Assembly: GCA_030374805.1 (NCBI GenBank)
Contig: JARGSG010000199.1
Location: forward strand, 124,001-188,000
DNA from: Gracilaria gracilis
Taxonomy: Eukaryota; Rhodophyta; Florideophyceae; Gracilariales; Gracilariaceae
Reading direction: 5' to 3'
Length of the DNA stretch: 64,000 nt
The notes beneath the pieces were generated by a model. It had not been told where the DNA came from. It searched no databases and saw only the letters and a list, made by a program, of their open reading frames with translations. This document shows, piece by piece, positions 1 to 12,009 of this stretch (its first letter is position 1; every line of letters starts with the position of its first letter). The translations under genes were made by a program, and so were the position numbers.

Positions 1-840
1 CAATCCCTTCGTTGGCCGCCTGGAGAAACGCCACGAAGGCAAACACGGCCCATTCGGCATACACGACCTAACGGACGACATCCTGCATAGGCGACCCTTT
101 GAGGAGCTCTTCCGAATGGTATGCCAATACGGACGGAGTCGGTACGGATAGGTTGCGGGACACATCGAGACTGGTCCACACTTCGTTCGTGGAGCAGTAT
201 AAGTCCGATCGACGATGGACGGGGATGTCGATGAATTCGACGTCATGCCAACCGTACTGAAACCCATGGGACACCCTAATGCGCGCCTCCGTCGCGGCGT
301 TACTTCCCCATCGTTGACGGTCCAGCCAGTACAACTTGTCGTACGGTGGCTCGGACATCACCAACCCGAGCGGATTCATTTCCTTCTCGGGGAAGGGCGA
401 ATCGTATGAGCAGCAATGGAACAGACACTGCAACGCATCCTGATAGACCTCTTCCTCCGGTCAGAGCAGATACAACATATCGCTTCGCCCGTAGGTCTCT
501 TCGTCTATACGTCCGATCACACCAGGCAGGTGGTTCCAGCGGGCCTGCCAAGCTTCGAGGCTTGTCCGTTTCCGATTGCGGATCGCCATATCCCACATCG
601 GTAGTGCCGTCGGAATCGAAGCGAAACGCTCGCTGTCAAAGAATCCCTTCTGGGCGTATTCCAAAAAGGATAGCGGAAGCTGCTTCCTCCGGCGAGGAGC
701 GGTAAAGCGCGACAAAAACGGTGATCATACTTCTGACCAGGTAGCGGGACCGAACGGAACAATGTCGATGGTGTGGCAGAGCCACTTGGGTTCGGCGCCA
801 TTGCGTGCGTAGGGTTGGATGCGGAGTGAACCGATTCGGG
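1..840 (-). pseudogene. unrecognised interrupted coding sequence
   Basis: One minus-strand frame stays open over most of this stretch and has protein-like composition (for example W-D-M-A-I-R-N-R-K-R and W-T-S-L-D-V), but a few stops interrupt it and it runs off the left window edge. I do not recognise the family and see no catalytic motif. The other frames of the same stretch read as Arg/Pro-rich noise. It may be a decayed host gene or part of an old mobile element. The call rests only on length and composition. Confidence 0.35.
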
Positions 841-2600
841 CATGTCACCGCTCGGCTTGCGCTTTTATAGGAGAAGGAGAAGGATAACGCGACGACGCGG
901 TACTTGAGGTATCACCGACCGTTTAAAATGGCCACGAAGCTTATGTCGCCGTACAGGCACCGCGCGGACGAAATGTCAGTTCTGGTTTAATTTTATTGGA
1001 AACGCCAGGGCTGACGTTCTGCCATCATCTCCAGGCACGCTACACTCGTTTCGTCATCGCGCGCCTCCAATTTGGACAGGCTGCGCCTCCCCTCTGCGAA
1101 CAACACTTGCCCGTACGGTCATGATGAGCGCGGACGGTCCCTCGACCGTCAGCATCTTTACGAACGAGGATTACCGTTTCGGACGCGACGCAATCGCACA
1201 GCCGGACAACCGACCGCTAAGGAACCACCCGCCAGTCACTCTCCCTCGAGACTTACTATGCACACCGATTCGGACACCCGCCGGACGTTCTCCTTCTAGA
1301 CGGACCGTACGTGCCGATTCGGATACCCGCACGCCTTCACTGCGATCAGCATCTGTCGTTATGCCCCCTCGTACGTATCACGGTGAGGGCTACCCGGAGA
1401 GTCCATTCGTACAGTAGCTGCCACAGGCGAATTGGGAAAATTGGGCGTGGCTTCGCCCCGCCCTTTCCAGGCAAACTTTCCGGAAGCGGATGCTGCGGGT
1501 TCCCATTCACCGTACGGACTCCGTGCGTACTTGGTGCGTGTTACCGAACGAATAACGACAAACGCACACCTCGCGGCCGGCGGGGCTGACAACTTGTAGG
1601 CTCCGCAAAGGACGCTCTGTATGGTGACCTTCGTGGACGCCCCATAGGACGAAATGTGTACCTCCGATCGGACTTGGGCGTATGCAGTGTCGAGGACGTC
1701 GACGGTGCTCAAACGAGCGCCTGTGATCTGAACAGTTATGCGCCGTTGCCTAAGTTCCGGGTGACGCGTCATGCGTCTTCGATCCGCCGTTCGAGCACCA
1801 GCGCGTATCGTGCCGCCCGGTTTAGACCCTATCATATGTACACACGCTCCTTTCGTCGCTCCCGCTCAGAAAATATTGACATGGCCTCGCTCCGCCCTTC
1901 TCGGGAAAATTTCCGAACGGATGCGATGGCGTCCTCTCGGCCAGGCGGACCTAGGCGTAGCAACTTGGCGACGGTATGCGGCGCTCCGAGGGCGGAGTGC
2001 AAGTGTAGAAGGGGGATCTGTAGTATTGTGGGCCCGAGTTGGTGCGCGAGGTATTCAATTGGCCGTTCACGTACTAAGGGGTAGTGCACGGTGGGCCGGT
2101 GCAGTGGTACCACCACGTGTTCGTTTTGGTGATCGAGTACCGGGCGGACTGCGGGGGGCGTACAAGTTGGACACGTGTGCAGGTTGAGCAGTGACAATGC
2201 AAATTAGACCGATCGTACAGTAGTCAGTAGGGAGCCTAGACCAGATATTTAGTTGTAGCTCGATTCTCCCGAGGACCCAATCGTAAACGACAGGCATCTT
2301 CTGCCGAACGTCTTCCTTGTATACTTGCGTTACAATAGACCACACGGCTGCTCCATTATCGGTTTATCAGACCGTTCGTACCCTTTCGCACGTTTCTGTA
2401 CGTGCCTGGTGATACCGACCGTCCACTCTCCCTTCGACCGCCCAGTGCTTCCGCCCTCCTTCACCATTCGGACTCATTACAATCACACGACTGTACGCTG
2501 CAGCCGCTCCTGTCTCAAGACCGCTTCGGACTCTCTCCCTTTTTGTGCATTATACCACAATAGCTATACTTTGAAAAGAGATGAATTGTTCTGCAGTTGG
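841..2600. other. GC-rich stretch without a convincing gene
   Basis: Several frames are open for 60 to 160 codons, but all are Arg/Ser/Pro-rich in the way GC-rich non-coding DNA is, and none has a motif. A 17-base segment occurs at 1265-1281 and again, with one change, at 1314-1330. A segment of about 45 bases at 1447-1493 recurs in diverged form at 1881-1924 in the same orientation. The stretch is therefore probably old repetitive DNA. Confidence 0.5.
1447..1924 (+). repeat. two diverged copies of a 45-bp repeat
   Basis: Copies lie at 1447-1493 and 1881-1924 in direct orientation. Both contain TGGC-T-CGC-CCGCCC followed by a purine-rich AAA-TTTCCG-A-CGGATGC core. Similarity is roughly three bases in four by eye. 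The function is unknown. Confidence 0.5.
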
Positions 2601-3652
2601 AACTGAACAATAACGGAAACTGCGTGAAAACAATACGAGTGAAAAGCAATGCTGTGGCAAAATCTATTGGCCAATAAAAATATTTCTTCACACGTCCATG
2701 CAAAGACTCGTGTCTTGCCCTTACCACTGATGCTAAGTTAAGATGTAAATTGTGTACACTTGGAGGGTCGACACAAACAAAATCGTTAAATCTACCGTTA
2801 TTCAACATATGTTTATTTTCTGACAAGCACTTTTTCTTGTGCATTTGAAATATTTTTAGGTCGGAAAACGCGCGACATGGAAAAAGTCCATTGACCCACA
2901 TAATATTAATCTTTTCAATGCAAAGACCAATCTCGTAACAAAGACGGACACGTTTAAACTAATGAGAGAAACATATAGGATCAAACGGTGTAGATTCAGT
3001 ATTTGGCAATCTGTAAAGTCGACGGATATAAATATTGAAATGTTCAAAAGCTTTGAAAATTTTCTACTTTCTCGTGTAGACTACTATAACGTTAGAAATC
3101 AAAAATAAAGTGAGAGAAAAAATCTTGGAACACATACAATTGGAATGACAGAAATATCTCTCGTATAGTACTTTACCCACTAGCGAATTGTCTTCTCATC
3201 TGCGCCGATAATTGCTCTTATTACTGACTCTGTAGGATACATTTTGAGAAAAAAAGGCATCATAAGAGATGGCAGGGCCGGTGATACTCTGGGACGTAGT
3301 GATCGATGAGAGACTACAATCATGAACAGTTTTCAGGCGTCAAGCCAAAAAGTGCCTGAAATCCTGACTAAGCTACGACGGCACTCGGACCAGGAGTATT
3401 TCGTAAATATCGATTACCAATACTACTGAACATGTTTGGATGTGTAAAGGAACCCATTGATACATGGCTCATTGCCTTTCTCAACATTTTCAGAGCAATA
3501 TTTCTCTTAAGTAGCCAACATTCTCTTGGAGGTTTGGGCAAGACTCTGTTATATATTGCGTGTGCCCATATTGATATCGTTGGTAAAGTCATAAACCTTT
3601 ACACTTTTCAATTCAAAGAAAAAAAGACACTACCAGGATTAATTTTTTAATA
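2601..3652. other. AT-rich intergenic stretch with one small open frame
   Basis: The composition falls sharply to AT-rich at about 2.55 kb. I see no supported gene. The only ATG-started frame of note is a minus-strand frame of 74 codons at 3368-3592 with no recognisable motif. It ends 60 bases from the TIR element that follows and could be a chance frame. Confidence 0.4.
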
Positions 3653-4575
3653 CGGGAGCGTGCGGGAAAACCTGAAAGTCGGGATGGACGGCGCGATTTC
3701 AATATATTTCAATTGAGAACTGCTGCAGTATAAGAATAAAACTACTATTCGGGACAAGACTGTCATTACTGAATTTCTAAAATAAAATCAAACAATGCTT
3801 GCAATCGCACAACCAACAATGCAAAAATCCAAAGCAAAAATTTGACTTTGTGTTGTAAACTGAAAGTTACACATTTGTACTACGCGTTGACAAGAAAAAA
3901 GTTTTATGTCGCTGTTTTGTTAAACCTTAACTTTTGAAACAACTATTTAGGCTTAAATGTCAGCCGTATAAGTTTCTAAGTTAGCAGGTGTCAGCGAAGC
4001 AGCCTCATATAAGTTTGTTCTTTCTTCCTATGCCTAGTCATAAGTACAAAAAATTTCGATGTAAGTACAACAAGTTGATTATATTTTATGTTTTAAAACG
4101 TATAAGTTTTACAAAAATGGCGGTTTTGGGGAAATAAAAATATTATAAGTTTTGAAACTGACCACTCCCAGATAAATTGAGTTTCATAAGTTAGGAAAAC
4201 TATGCGAACTCTATAAAGTTATATTAGTTCAGAGATACATACATAAACAAATAAACATCTAGTGCCAAAGATATATTCAGTATAGCTAACTTGAGAGCAT
4301 AACTTATAATTTTAGTTGTTTCGCCAAGTTATAAGTTATGGAAACTGATTTTCAACTAAAGTAAGCTTTCAGCTTACATGCAAGGTGGACTTCTATTTGA
4401 ATTGTACTACAGAAATTGACGTCACACGAGATAAATATGTACTGTAACTGGTTTGCTTTTGAAAAAGTTTTACTATTGTTATTAAGTTTAACCGACACTC
4501 TTGCAGTACAAAGTACTATAATTATGAGTTGCTTCGCAATATAAAACTACTTTCATGTTTTTCCGCACGCTCCGG
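3653..4575. mobile_element. non-autonomous DNA transposon with 26-bp TIRs
   Basis: Left and right ends (3653-3678 and 4550-4575) are inverted repeats of 26 bases with about three differences. Each begins C-GGAGCGTGCGG-AAAAC and ends TGAAAG. Both ends are flanked by TA (3651-3652 and 4576-4577), as expected for a TA target-site duplication of the Tc1/mariner type. The 923-bp body is AT-rich, has no open frame of useful length, and is crowded with ATAAGTT/AAGTT words. It looks like an internally non-coding element that would depend on a transposase made elsewhere. Superfamily assignment rests on the TA flank alone. Confidence 0.75.
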
Positions 4576-4815
4576 TAGTTACAATACATGTTCGGAGATA
4601 CAGTACATGTTCGGAGAGCAGTGGAGAGAATTTATCTTCTAACGCAAGACGCAATCCTTCTAAATTCATGACACCGCAATATGAGATGCTTCAAACCGGC
4701 TGTAAAGATGCTGTAAAATTTATTATTTTGAGAGTTTTATAATAGTTAGATTAATTTTTTATCGGCCAAAGCGATAAGTTTCCGCCTTCACTGTTTGTTA
4801 TTAAGGTTTTTCTGC

Positions 4816-5240
4816 CATATTTTTCTTTATATTGGACCCAATTGCAAAGGAAGGAACATATTTTTATTCTCCTATGATTGTGTTACAGGAATATTCTTCT
4901 AAATTAAATAAACTCAAAACCGTTTCGATGGTATATTTTCCCCAAAACGTTGAAATTGAACTAGAAACGCACTTTTTAAGGTTTTCATATACCATGTTTT
5001 TCGAAATGGAACATGTTTTGAGATTTTCATTGTCTTCAGTTATAATACGTGACCTCCCCCCACTATATGTTAGTGAAGTTAGGAATGGACAGAACGTATT
5101 TGATTTTGCGGCATAAAGCGGTTAATGTTTATAGTTCGTTAAAGAGTATAGAAAGGTCTTGTAAAGGAATTATGGAGGTCGTTGAAAAGTGTAATAGATT
5201 CAGAAGAAAACGACTATGGTTGTGGAAGAAACTTTCATAA
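4816..5240 (+). pseudogene. AT-rich coding-like fragments
   Basis: Two overlapping plus-strand frames (to 5116, and 5049-5240) have protein-like residues such as Y-F-P-Q-N-V-E-I-E-L and a basic K-C-N-R-F-R-R-K-R-L-W run, yet neither has a clear ATG start or a known motif. Further coding-like pieces follow on the same strand at 5493-5687, 5792-6094 and 6639-6854. The simplest reading is one decayed AT-rich gene, later invaded by a small MITE. A gene with introns is possible but I see no convincing splice pattern. Confidence 0.28.
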
Positions 5241-5791
5241 TGGGTGCTAGAAACACTGGCCTGTTAATAACGACAATAACTCACGTAAGGCGCTTGAACC
5301 CATTGCATCCTAATTGCATGTAACGCAAGATGGTGTGACGTTATCTTAATTTAAAAATTACATTCGCTCATCACACTGTCAATATATCTTACGATATATG
5401 GGATATAACCCGCATCATGTTAAGGAAGCATCAGCAATTTTCAAAAACCTAGACCTACCCTTCTGAGTAAAGGATGATATAAATTTTCCGTTTTGGAGTC
5501 TACGTCGAAGCACTTCTGTCTCCCCCGAGCAAGTCTTCTCCGTACACAACATGCCTCTTTTGACAAGGAACTTACCTGCTATGGTATTGCTTCGAAAAAA
5601 GTTTTAGAAAAAGCTTCTCAACGGTTCAGAAAAACCGAAGGACGTTTGGGAGTCGGAAGAACTATTCAAAAGATACAGTTTGAATAGTTTTCGAATCGGT
5701 ATTCATGTTTTTAGAAGAGAATTTGAAATAGGAGCAGGTACGAAATGTACATCTATTTTTCAATAATTGGTTTACCATTCTAACAAGGTTT

Positions 5792-6094
5792 TTGAGAAAA
5801 GGTGCCGACAATGACCCAGAGCATGATCTACGGTCACTCAATCATCAATTTTCAAATTTCGTCGGCAGAAAGAGGAAAACTTGCGAAATTGACGATGAGG
5901 GAGAGAATTTCTTTTCGGTCCAGAGCAATGACGGAGTAGGAAAAGAACTACTTATAGGAAAGAATGATTTTAAACCCTTGTATTTAATTTTTCAATGGTC
6001 GGAGCCAAAAACCACATTCAAGAAGATTACAATTGCACTTGTATTGCCTTCAGGAGTCGGACAAGGCCAGTTTACAGTACATGTGGTTGATTAG
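5792..6094 (+). CDS. unrecognised open frame, possibly a C-terminal fragment
   Basis: The 100-codon frame has balanced composition and ends in beta-strand-like hydrophobic alternation (I-T-I-A-L-V-L-P-S-G-V-G then F-T-V-H-V-V-D). The first codon is not an ATG, so it is probably the tail of a longer gene or a remnant. It lies in line with the coding-like pieces at 4.8-5.7 kb. No family is recognised. Confidence 0.3.
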   Translation: MRKGADNDPEHDLRSLNHQFSNFVGRKRKTCEIDDEGENFFSVQSNDGVGKELLIGKNDFKPLYLIFQWSEPKTTFKKITIALVLPSGVGQGQFTVHVVD

Positions 6095-6131
6095 GGAAAT
6101 GTATTATAGTTAACTGTTTGATGGCCAGATG

Positions 6132-6374
6132 TCTAATACTATTCAGGTTTTACCGCGCGTCGACGCGAAAAATGTCGCACAAATACCGATAAGGTGTGGG
6201 GTCCGCCTGGTAGAGGAAGCGCGCGAGGGCTCAACCTAAAGGGGTAAAACACACAACCAATATGGTAGTAGGGCACCTGAAACCCGCAGGGGCAAACGGC
6301 GGGGCAACTAGTCTAGACCGTGTAGGTGTACGGTAGTAAACGTTGACGCGCGGTAAAACCTGAATAGTATTAGA
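6132..6374. mobile_element. MITE with 34-bp TIRs
   Basis: Bases 6132-6165 and 6341-6374 are inverted repeats of 34 bases with a single mismatch. Both contain the core ATTCAGGTTTTACCGCGCGT or its complement. The element is 243 bp long with a GC-rich body and no open frame. The TIRs begin TCTAATACT. Because the very ends are themselves AT-rich, the exact target duplication cannot be fixed. It sits between the coding-like pieces at 5.8-6.1 and 6.6-6.9 kb, so it may have inserted into a gene. Confidence 0.82.
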
Positions 6375-6638
6375 GTAGCAAGTCGCCAAGATGGTATAGT
6401 TAGTGCCCTAGTGGTGCCTGACTTTACAATACCCGAGTGGGAAGGCGAGGTGCACCGCAATATAGACAAGGTGCACCGACGCCGATCTCCCGTGCGGGTA
6501 TGACGTCATCGGCTGCGCCCATGACCTACTGTCATGGGCCAACAATGTTAAGCTAAACTAGGTTAGAAATTAGAAATTAGAAGATAGAGAATACCAATTG
6601 AGTGCAGTGCAGCCAGCAGGGCGCACAGGTATGCCCAC

Positions 6639-6854
6639 GTGGCACCAATTGTACTACAAGATGAACTTGTGGACATCGAACTCATGCATCGAAAATGGTT
6701 GGAAAAAAAATACAGAAAATCGGTTAGAAAGCTACCATCGGAAATTCGTGGGATTCTAGAACGGTCTGAAAGATTATCGCAAAAAGAATTCGGATGGGGT
6801 TCAATCGATAAGCCGTATTCCCTTGCCATTTCAAGCACAAACCCATATATCTAA
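6639..6854 (+). CDS. unrecognised small open frame
   Basis: The frame of 71 codons begins with an ATG (M-A-P-I-V-L) and is rich in charged helix-like residues (R-K-W-L-E-K-K-Y-R-K-S-V-R-K). It has protein-like composition but no known motif. It may be a separate small gene or the last piece of the decayed coding region at 4.8-6.1 kb, from which the MITE at 6.13-6.37 kb separates it. Confidence 0.28.
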   Translation: MAPIVLQDELVDIELMHRKWLEKKYRKSVRKLPSEIRGILERSERLSQKEFGWGSIDKPYSLAISSTNPYI

Positions 6855-7700
6855 CATGTCTAATCTGGCTTGGATGGGCAGTTCGGTTCGTATGGTCTAT
6901 GTGGAGTTACAAGAAGCTACAGTTGAGGAATACACAAAGGTAAAGGACACTGATGCGTTTCAAGTTTCCTGAAATTAGTAGTGTATTTAGAATAAACGTC
7001 TGCATTTTTGGATTAAAAATTTCTTTGTATATGAAGTTATGGCCGTAGTTATTGATGTAGAAATGTTTTGCGCAGTGTAAACGAGAGAAATCTAGATGAA
7101 CGAAATACAATTTGTTTTCATTTTTTTGAAGCTGTGATTTTCCTTTTTGATGTGCTCAAGCTTTCCAAAATTGTTTCTGGGCTGCAATACGCTCTTGGTA
7201 CCAGTTATAGACAACGTACATAGAAGTATTACGTACTTCATTGGAAGAAGTTCAGCAATCTTTAAAAAGGCGTTTTGGGTTCACGTTGGTAACTTTTAAG
7301 TTTTGTTTGTAATATTGTTTTGTGTTTTTCGTACAAGAGCAGAATGTAAAAAGTACAGTGCTTCTCTTTGACTTAATCTGAAATGAGTTGTAAAACACCT
7401 ATTTCAGAAATAGAAGGACAGATCTTGAACAAAGAGAAAAAGATAACTACTTTACTTTAAGCATTTTAAATACATCGTAGAGTTATTGTACATTTTATTT
7501 CAACTATTGTGATATTCTACATTTCCCGGATCTCCCAATGCAACGTGAATGACAGTGACAGCAGCCACATGGTAGAGGTCTGTCGCCTATTTGGCCTCTG
7601 CCGGCAGTCATTCTGTCCAGAGTGCGACGAAGGTGGCGCTCTCCGGGCGGGTAGGGGAAAATCTACGCATTGCGAGGGCCGTGAGAAAAGCCGCCAGATC
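6855..7700. other. intergenic, no feature seen
   Basis: The stretch is AT-rich to about 7.5 kb, then GC rises towards the repeat at 7703. I see no supported gene, inverted repeat or RNA. Confidence 0.5.
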
Positions 7701-7702
7701 CG

Positions 7703-7835
7703 AACAAGTGCCCACCTGTCTCTCAGGAGTCAGATGGTTACGGCCGCCGGCCACCGCCCTTTTAACTGCTCACCGATTGGAACGTGTGGACACTGTGGCC
7801 CGTTCCAATCGGTGGCCACGGCTACATAGTTTACA
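7703..7835 (-). repeat. left LTR-like direct repeat of the copia element
   Basis: This matches 13388-13521 in the same orientation. It contains a stem-loop in which CGATTGGAACG pairs with CGTTCCAATCG around GTGGACACTG, and it ends TACATAGTTTACA. Only part of an LTR may be covered, because the true TG/CA termini could not be placed. Confidence 0.6.
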
Positions 7836-10800
7836 CTGTCCCTCGCAAGCATGTTCGAAGAACAATACGTTGCGTATAGATCCTCCCTATAACTATTGGA
7901 AATCGATAGCTACCATTAAAAACCACAGCCGCAGCAAACCCCGTTGGGGAAAATCTGCGCTTCTAAGGAAAAGGTATAGCATCGCAACAAAGATCCCCTT
8001 GATTAGTAACTGTAGTAAATAAAAAGAAAACCACATACAAGACAAAAAACAAAATTGCAGTAATGTCAGTATAGAACGAAAAAGACATTAAGCCATAAAA
8101 CCACAAAAGAGTCTTAATTTCTCTATCAAGTCAAAGTTTGTGGCCATTGTGAGAATATCTGCATGTTGGACGTTAGTACTTATCTCTTTGACATTCACAA
8201 TCATAACCGTCACCAGCTCTTTCACATGATGAAATTTCAGAGTTATGTGCTTATTTCTTTCTGAAGTTTTAGGATTACCTGCAATGGACAGTGTGTAGAA
8301 CTGTCCGTGAATATAAAAATTGGGTACATCCTAGGCTCTTCTTCTTCAAGAACCTCATCGTTGCGTAATTCTCAGAAGAGTCTTTTCATCCATGTCAAGA
8401 CCTTTTCGCAGTACGACAGTGCAATGTATTCGGCTTCTCCGGATGAAAAAGCAATAAGAGTTTGATTTTTAGTCGTCCACATAACCGGTGCTTCATTCAC
8501 CTTGATCAACAAGCCTGTTGTAGACTTTCTAGTCTCACGACATCCAGCCCAGTTGGCATCACAGTATGCTTTCATTGGTGCTGATTTATTCGTTGGAAAG
8601 AACAAGTACAGTTTCTTTTGTACCCTTCAAGTACCGCAGTATTCTCTTTGCAAGTCCGATATTCATGCAGGGATCGTGAACTTGCCTTGCAAGCATTGAA
8701 TCTGCAAACATTATGTCGGGGCTGGAAGATACGGCCAAGTACATCATAAGTCGTACCATCTTACGGGAGCGACCGTGAAGCGCAGGCGAGAGTTGCAACT
8801 CAGTATCTATGCGTCCAGTTGGGTCAAACGGAGAAGGCAATGTGGTCCGTGCTGAGTTGGAGTTTAACAGTCCATACTCCTTCAGCATCTTATCCACGTA
8901 CCTAGTTTGTCGGACCTTTCTACCATTCCTGTCTTGTTCCATGTCTAGTCCCACAAAAGACTTCGCTTCATCCAGAAACTTTACTTGAAAACCCTTCCGA
9001 ATCTCTTCCTTGAAATCATTCAGGAGAGAACGAGAGTTTGGTAACATCAGAATTTCATCCACAACCATCACGAGGTTCATCGTGCCACTTTTGGATTTGA
9101 AAATGTAGAGGCGGCTGTCCGTGCTTCATTGTTTAAGCCCGTGACGAAGTAGTTCGTAGTGAAGCAGAGATCCCCAAATCTGCACAGCTTGTTGTGCTCC
9201 GTAGATTGAATTTTTGAGCAGGCAGACTTTTCCAGGGACGTACGAAGATCCAGAAGAGTTTTGCGGTTGCTCCATTAGCAAGGGCTCGTCCCGATTTCCG
9301 TAGAAGTATGCATTGATGATTTCCATTCTCTCCAGTATAAGTCCTTGAGCGGCTGCCTCTGCGAAGGCGAGAGGAATAGTCTCAAGGCGTGCCACTGGTG
9401 CGTAGATATTGTCTGGGTCAAATTCTAAATAAGGGCGTTGCTCGTCGCTTCGAATTGCGCAACGCGGTTTAGCGAGGGTCTCAGGAGGATTGGCGCTTAC
9501 GTGCTTAGCCGAGAAAGTCCGTAGGAAAGGAAGTGGTTTCAGTGCACTCTTTCTGTCAACCAATTCCCATGCGTCCCTGTTCACGAGCGCGTTGAACTCC
9601 CGGTCGATGGCTTGAGCCCAATCGGGGATGTTTCGAGCTTCTTCGAAGCTTCTGTGGGCTTTTCCGGGATTTCCAAGATTCTGAGAGCGGGAGTGAGCGA
9701 CCATGCAGTGGGCTAAGGATGCGTTCATATGTTCTTCGTCCTCTTCTATCATGTCTCGTTTGGCTTCCATTCATCGTAGAGAGGAGAAGTCGATGAGTTC
9801 GCTTAGTGACAAAAGAGACTCTTTTGTCACCTTAAAGTCCCTGTCCCGACACTTCATCAATTTTCGTAAAGATGGAAGGTATATACTTAGTAAAGTGCGT
9901 GGGCTCTGCATGCCGACGAAGTGACCTGGAAGTGTGCGAGGAAGTAAGTTCTTGTTCGCTACAGTTTCCGACCTGTGGATGAACGCGTATCCAGGTTGGC
10001 CGAACTTGGAAATGTTCGTAAAGTCAGGCTTCCGCCCAAACCAAAAGTTGTACGGTATCTTCATATCTATGCGAAGGTTCGGCAACCTGTTCGTCAGGAA
10101 GTTTGCGTGTGAGTTGGCTTCTTCCTAGAGTTGTAGTGGAAGCTGAGAAGCTTGTAGGAAGGTTCGTGCCATCTTCCACAGGTCCTGAATAATCTTCTTA
10201 GGAACACAGTTAGACTAATGGGCATACGGTGGCGCGTATTCGAGAACAATTTCGCTTTCCATTGCATAGGTGACGAAGTCTCCCGATCTGTTCTCACCCG
10301 CCCCTTCAAGGCGAACGCGGTACATTCGGTTCGGTGGTATTTATTTTTCCGCGGGAGCCTTGTACCATCGGACAGACTGGAAGAACTGGGACTTCTTGTC
10401 CATGAAGCAAATAAAGCAGACCCTTGTGTTATCGTCGATGAGTACCTGAATATAGGTAGATCCTTGCAGTGAGAAAAGATTGATGGGGCCCGTAAAATCG
10501 GTGTGGATGAGTTCTGATGGGTGAGAAGCCACTGATTTCGTTTAATGGAGTGAGGCACGTTTGCCTGCCGCGTGAATGCAGGGTGTGCAGTGAACGCTAC
10601 TTACTTCCGTGGAGGAGAGTCTTGGAACACCTTCGCATTGATCCACGCACGCCAGAAGTCTTTCTCCTTCAGGGTGTCTCAGTTTATCATGACAATCCTT
10701 GGCTGTGCTACTGAAAGACAGGATAGATCCATGTGCTCGAGGGGCAGGTGTTGGACTTGGTAGAGGATAGAGTCTGTCCTTCGAAGTAGATGTGTTGATG

Positions 10801-12009
10801 ATTTGCCCCTTAGTTGGATCCTTGATGAGGAACCCCGTTTCTTCGCCGTTCGAGAACTCGATACGGACATGGTGTGGAAGAACAGAGAAAGAAATGAGGT
10901 CAGAATCGAAAGAAGCCATGTTTTTTGCCGGTAGCATAACCCCTTCTCCAATTCGTAGTCTGATATTGCCGTGCCTCATTATTTCTGAGGATCGGTCGCA
11001 CTTTCGAACCGTTTGGCATCGTGTTGAATGATATTCCCAGAAAGAGTTTCTCTCCTTGATGAAAACGTGTGTCGCGCCGGAGTCCAACCATGTGGGAACT
11101 TCATTGCTTTGAGAAACGCTAGCTTGTGCTATGGCGATGAAGCCGCGAGGGGATCCATACTCGTGATCGGTATTATTGCGCTGGTTCCGTTTACGGTTGT
11201 TGCAATTATTGTGGGTTGGTTCTTGTGTGCTGTCCCACTCCTTGTGTTGTTTACTGTTGTTTCGACCCCGAGATTGTTCTTTGGAACGACCACTTTTGCG
11301 GTTCGTGGTATTGTTCCTATCCCTCGATCGTTTTCGAGACCGGCATTCGGAACTTATATGGCCAACTCGTCCGCAGTTCCAACACTCAAGGCCTTTTGAG
11401 GCCTTTCGTGGGGGCTGCTTGTTGCGTCCCGAGTTTGAATTCTGTGCCATCGAATACGGGTGCTTGCTGTCTTTCTTTGCCCCTATTGTCTTTGATTTCA
11501 GCCGAGAAGCGCTGTGGTTTCGTCGGTCTATCTCGGAAAGAACGAGCAAAACAACTTGATCGTACTCCATGTTGTTCGCGTCAGCCAGTAGAGTAATAGT
11601 CATCAATGAGTCGGAAAACGTCCGCAGTAGTGTAGCTGTACGTTCGTGGTCGGTTACTAGATCCCCGAGAAGAGTGAGCTCCAGGAATGTGGTTTCAAGT
11701 TACAGTAAATGTTGTTGTATTTCGTCACCGTCCTTGAATGTTAATGTGGTCAGCTTCTGCCTTAGGTTCAATTTGGATTGTATGTTCTCTTTTTTGTAAG
11801 TAGACTCCAACTTAAACCAGACTTCCAAGGCAGAGCAGTGTTCTTGTTCCAGTAACTCGGATACGGCGACAATGGGTTGCGAACCGAGATTCTGCACGAT
11901 GGCAGATCTTGCCTTTCGGTCTGCGTCGTCCCACCGTCTTCGAGCTTGTGCGGTGCCTTCGACGGGTCGCGGCTTGGTGTGGACGAAGAGCGATTGTAGA
12001 GAATGCATG

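Noticed and set aside
1359-1835. Minus-strand open frame of about 158 codons
   Set aside because: Arg/Ala/Ser-rich, no motif, in GC-rich repeat-bearing DNA with open frames on both strands.
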